Below are positions 46,474-49,360 of a DNA stretch of 49,360 nt, piece after piece. The stretch is from the NCBI GenBank assembly GCA_019648995.1, contig BLXT01006233.1, forward strand, positions 1,325,020-1,374,379, written 5' to 3'. Below the pieces are notes generated by a model. It was not told the origin of the DNA. It worked only from the letters and a program-made list of their open reading frames with translations, and did no database searches. The translations under genes were made by a program, and so were the position numbers. The first letter of the stretch is position 1, and every line of letters begins with the position of its first letter. The DNA comes from Plakobranchus ocellatus (lineage: Eukaryota; Mollusca; Gastropoda; Plakobranchidae).

Positions 46474-46550
46474 GTTATTATCATTATCATCATCATCATC
46501 ATTATTATTATTATTATTATCATCATTATTATTATTATTATTATTATTAT
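46474..46550. repeat. ATT/ATC trinucleotide microsatellite
   Basis: Alternating ATC and ATT runs over about 75 bp. The poly-Ile/Met open frame on the other strand is an artefact of it. Confidence 0.95.
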
Positions 46551-48049
46551 AAGCGTTAGTATTAGTATTATTTCATTTAGTGTGTGTACATCGGGGGGGA
46601 GGAGAGATGTTAATATCTGGTCTTTTGGCTTGTGGCTGCCATTAAAGTTGATCAAAATGTCATATTTTTTACGGTACATTATTCTTTTCATTGTAATTTT
46701 CTGATTCTCAATGTTTTCCATACTTTGTTTTCTTGATGGGTCTCAAAATTTCTGAGCTTTATGACATTAATGCATTATTTTTTGTTTCTGGTTCACAACA
46801 TCTCTTCTCCAGATGGTCCCTACCTTTGGAATAAAATGTCCTAAAACTATTAACATATTGTGTGCATGCTTTAGTTCATTTCATTTTTTGCCTTGTTTTT
46901 GTTTTGTTGCGATATATTTACATGGTAACTGATATATTTTTATTTTGATGCTGCAGATATATTGCCGATTCCATTGTATGTACTGTATATCGTTTTCCTT
47001 ATAGCAAACAAAATTCCCTGAAGTATCTTGCAAATGTTATCTTCGCTGGTGATTCGGAACTTAATAATCGACCTCAACCGGGATTCTTTTTCATTTATAA
47101 TATGTAATTTGCATTGCTTTCCTAACTTTCTTTGTTGTAACCACACCCTTTCCATTTAACTTTTGGAAAATGATTGACATCATCTTATTGATTTTAATTT
47201 GCATTAAATGCATTTTAATTTTCCAGGTGAAAACTTTTAGGGTTTTTAATGGCTGGATTTCCTTAAAGAGAAGGAGTTAAATGAATGTAACATGAGTTTT
47301 TTTTTCATTCTTAAAGAATCAATGGAGGAATAATAATGCATAGGCAGTTAGCAAAAGTGTACACATAAGAAAGGGAGTGCATCCCATTCTGAGAGAAGAT
47401 GAAAATTTGAGAACTATAGCAGCATAACTTTCTTCATCATTCTATGCTGCTGTGTTATCTTCTAGTCTGTATCTTTTCAGTGATTTTAAACTAGTTAAAT
47501 AAGGGTTTCAGTTTTGTAGTATTCGTTGTAGCGACGACAGCACTCTTGAGCTTTTATGGCAGATTTCATTTTGTAAAGTTTAAAAATATCTTTTTTTATT
47601 TAGGCTCTTGATACGTTTCCACAAAATTATTTCATTGTACTGTTGGAAATCAACAACAGGATGTCTCCGTCTTTTCCTCTTTTACCTCGCTGTGACTACA
47701 TGGATGCACTGAGTTGGGAATAGGGAAATATTCTGGAACTTTTGTTGATTGTTTCAAAGAACATTTGGGGGCAAAGGGGGGATAAGCAAGGTTTGTTTTC
47801 TGTGAATCTTTTTTTATTATCCTGATGCATAGTGGAAATAGTTTGCCAAAATTAATTTGAAAACTGCTCATTTCATTGATTATGTTTATGCTGCTATAGA
47901 TTGGAACTGCGATAGAGCTGTCTTGCGACGCCTGATATCCTTTTAGGTAGATTTAGAGGATGTCTTTAGTTTGAAATTCACTGGGATGAATTTCATTAAA
48001 GCATCTAATCAGGCTAACATTCTGCTTGTTTTTATTGAAGTGTTGTCCT

Positions 48050-48325
48050 TGAAGCATGTAACGTCTGCCCGCTGCTCTGAGGATGTGGCATGTTAACATC
48101 TTCCTCCTACTGGAGCTGCTGGACTTCAGTTCCTCCCTCTGCTATTCTACACTAAGTTTGTGGCACGTAACATCTGTCTTTTAAATCTGCTGGACTTCAG
48201 TTCCTCTCACTGCCACTCTAAGTATGTGGTTCGTAAGATCTGTCTATTAATCTGCTGGACTTCAGCGCTTCTCTCTGCTACTTTAAGTGTGCATCGTCTG
48301 CCTCCTAAATCTGCTAGCCTACATT
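48050..48325. repeat. ~65-70 bp tandem repeat
   Basis: Three to four diverged units containing CTGCTGGACTTCAGTTCCTC, a CTCTGCTA block, TAAGTNTGTGG and GTAACATCTG. Confidence 0.8.
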
Positions 48326-49360
48326 GATGGCAATGCCAATTTTCAAGCAGAAATGTTTAAAAATAAACTAAGACGAATGGGGTTTGGAAAGAAAATGTGA
48401 AATTATATTTTAGAACTGAAAATAATCGAACTTTCCTCGATGTATTGCCAACTAAACGGTGTTCTACAAGTGGCAATAATATCCCTTACTCACTTCAACG
48501 TCGCTGTAAGAAGCTCAATAAAGCAATAATTGAAAGGACCACCAGATAGTCAATTTGCAGAGGACTTATTCTCCTAAAAATAGGAACAAATGTATTGGCG
48601 AATCCCAAACTTAAATGGGGACGATATATTTAACAAAAAAAAATATATATATATATATATATTGGAGAAACAAACAAGTAGCTTTATCAACCACTAAAGA
48701 AACACAGTACTCAATATAAACGCACAATTTTCTTGAATCGTCCAACAAAAATGGGTTTTTGGATAGGTAGTGAAGAAATATGAACAAAACTAAGCATCCA
48801 GGACTTTGGCGTAACTCTAATTTGAAAATCCGAAAGCCAGCTAAAGTCTTAACCATGTGAGACGCTCGGCCCAAAGAAACTTGAAGCGCCCTTCAGACTA
48901 GGGGAATTAGATGATTGCTTAAAAGTACCTCAGCGTTCTTGCGGGCAAGAAAATAATGTCTCTTCAAGGGGAAAAGAAAGGGATTGTCAAAAGTCCTTAA
49001 TTTGAAAGGAGCTATAAAGGGCAGCAGCACTATAGCCATAGGAACAGCCACCAAACTTTAGCCGCTTGAAATTAAAAGGGGAAAAGCATTATTGAAATAC
49101 TGGGCCAGATGCTATCAAAATTAGCGAAGCAAAAATACAAAAAAAAAAAAAAGAAAAGAAAAATCTCTTTGTAGTAAACACAATGCAACGTGGAAATGAG
49201 CTTATCACTAATCAGGTATTGACGACCTTACAGTTCAATTAGATACAGACTTTAGCCAAGAACGCACGGTTGCTTCATGGACTCTGTCAGACATTGCATC
49301 AGACATTTCACCATCTCAGGCTTTAAAACTTCCCAATCCCAAACACTCCCGATATGATAT

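Larger units (their letters stand above)
46109..49360. other. First intron of RP2-like gene (to window end)
   Basis: Holds an ATT/ATC microsatellite (46474-46550), AT-rich sequence, a 65-70 bp tandem repeat (48050-48325), a TA run (48640-48662) and possible retroelement debris (48390-49360). No second coding exon seen. Confidence 0.55.

Noticed and set aside
46437-46721. 94-codon minus-strand frame with poly-Ile/Met
   Set aside because: Product of the ATT/ATC microsatellite.

Overview
The window is animal nuclear DNA: intron-rich and AT-rich, with many microsatellites and no operon-like packing. Gene content and repeat style point to a lophotrochozoan, most likely a gastropod mollusc. The clues are dispersed TCTAGATCTAGATC clusters, foldback repeats and a decayed RAG1-like relic. 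This placement is inference. An assembly gap of N lies at 22886-23073.

Layout: (1) 417-13174, minus strand: 15 coding exons of a VCPIP1-type OTU deubiquitinase. About 788 codons are visible, carrying the N-terminal zinc motif, the OTU domain with its Cys and His, the later Cys-rich modules and the start of a ubiquitin-like domain. The C-terminus lies beyond base 1. (2) 13175-21061: gene-poor, with a tRNA-like SINE relic and a roughly 0.9 kb imperfect inverted repeat. (3) 21062-27372, plus strand: a complete six-exon gene of about 337 codons for an unrecognised protein that looks like an axonemal microtubule inner protein, with an RFX X-box-like site 129 bp upstream of the ATG. (4) 27373-34538: convergent intergenic DNA holding a decayed RAG1/N-RAG-like relic and a pogo-type terminal repeat. 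(5) 34539-45443, minus strand: a complete six-exon gene of 489 codons that fuses a YTH domain (m6A reader fold, closest by eye to YTHDC2) to a PF10127/RlaP-type polymerase-beta-fold nucleotidyltransferase. One intron holds a 1,088 bp solo LTR with a perfect 5 bp target duplication. (6) 46023-46108, plus strand: first exon of an RP2/XRP2-like gene, divergent from gene 5 with 579 bp between start codons and two CCAAT boxes there. (7) 46109-49360: first intron of that gene, with a 65-70 bp tandem repeat and possible retroelement debris.

The most interesting item is the YTH-nucleotidyltransferase protein. The YTH domain and the catalytic GS motif are in one uninterrupted exon, and all five introns keep phase through the rest of the catalytic and helical region. 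It is therefore a real fusion and not two neighbouring genes. Its architecture suggests an enzyme directed to modified RNA by its reader domain. Function and novelty could not be tested here.
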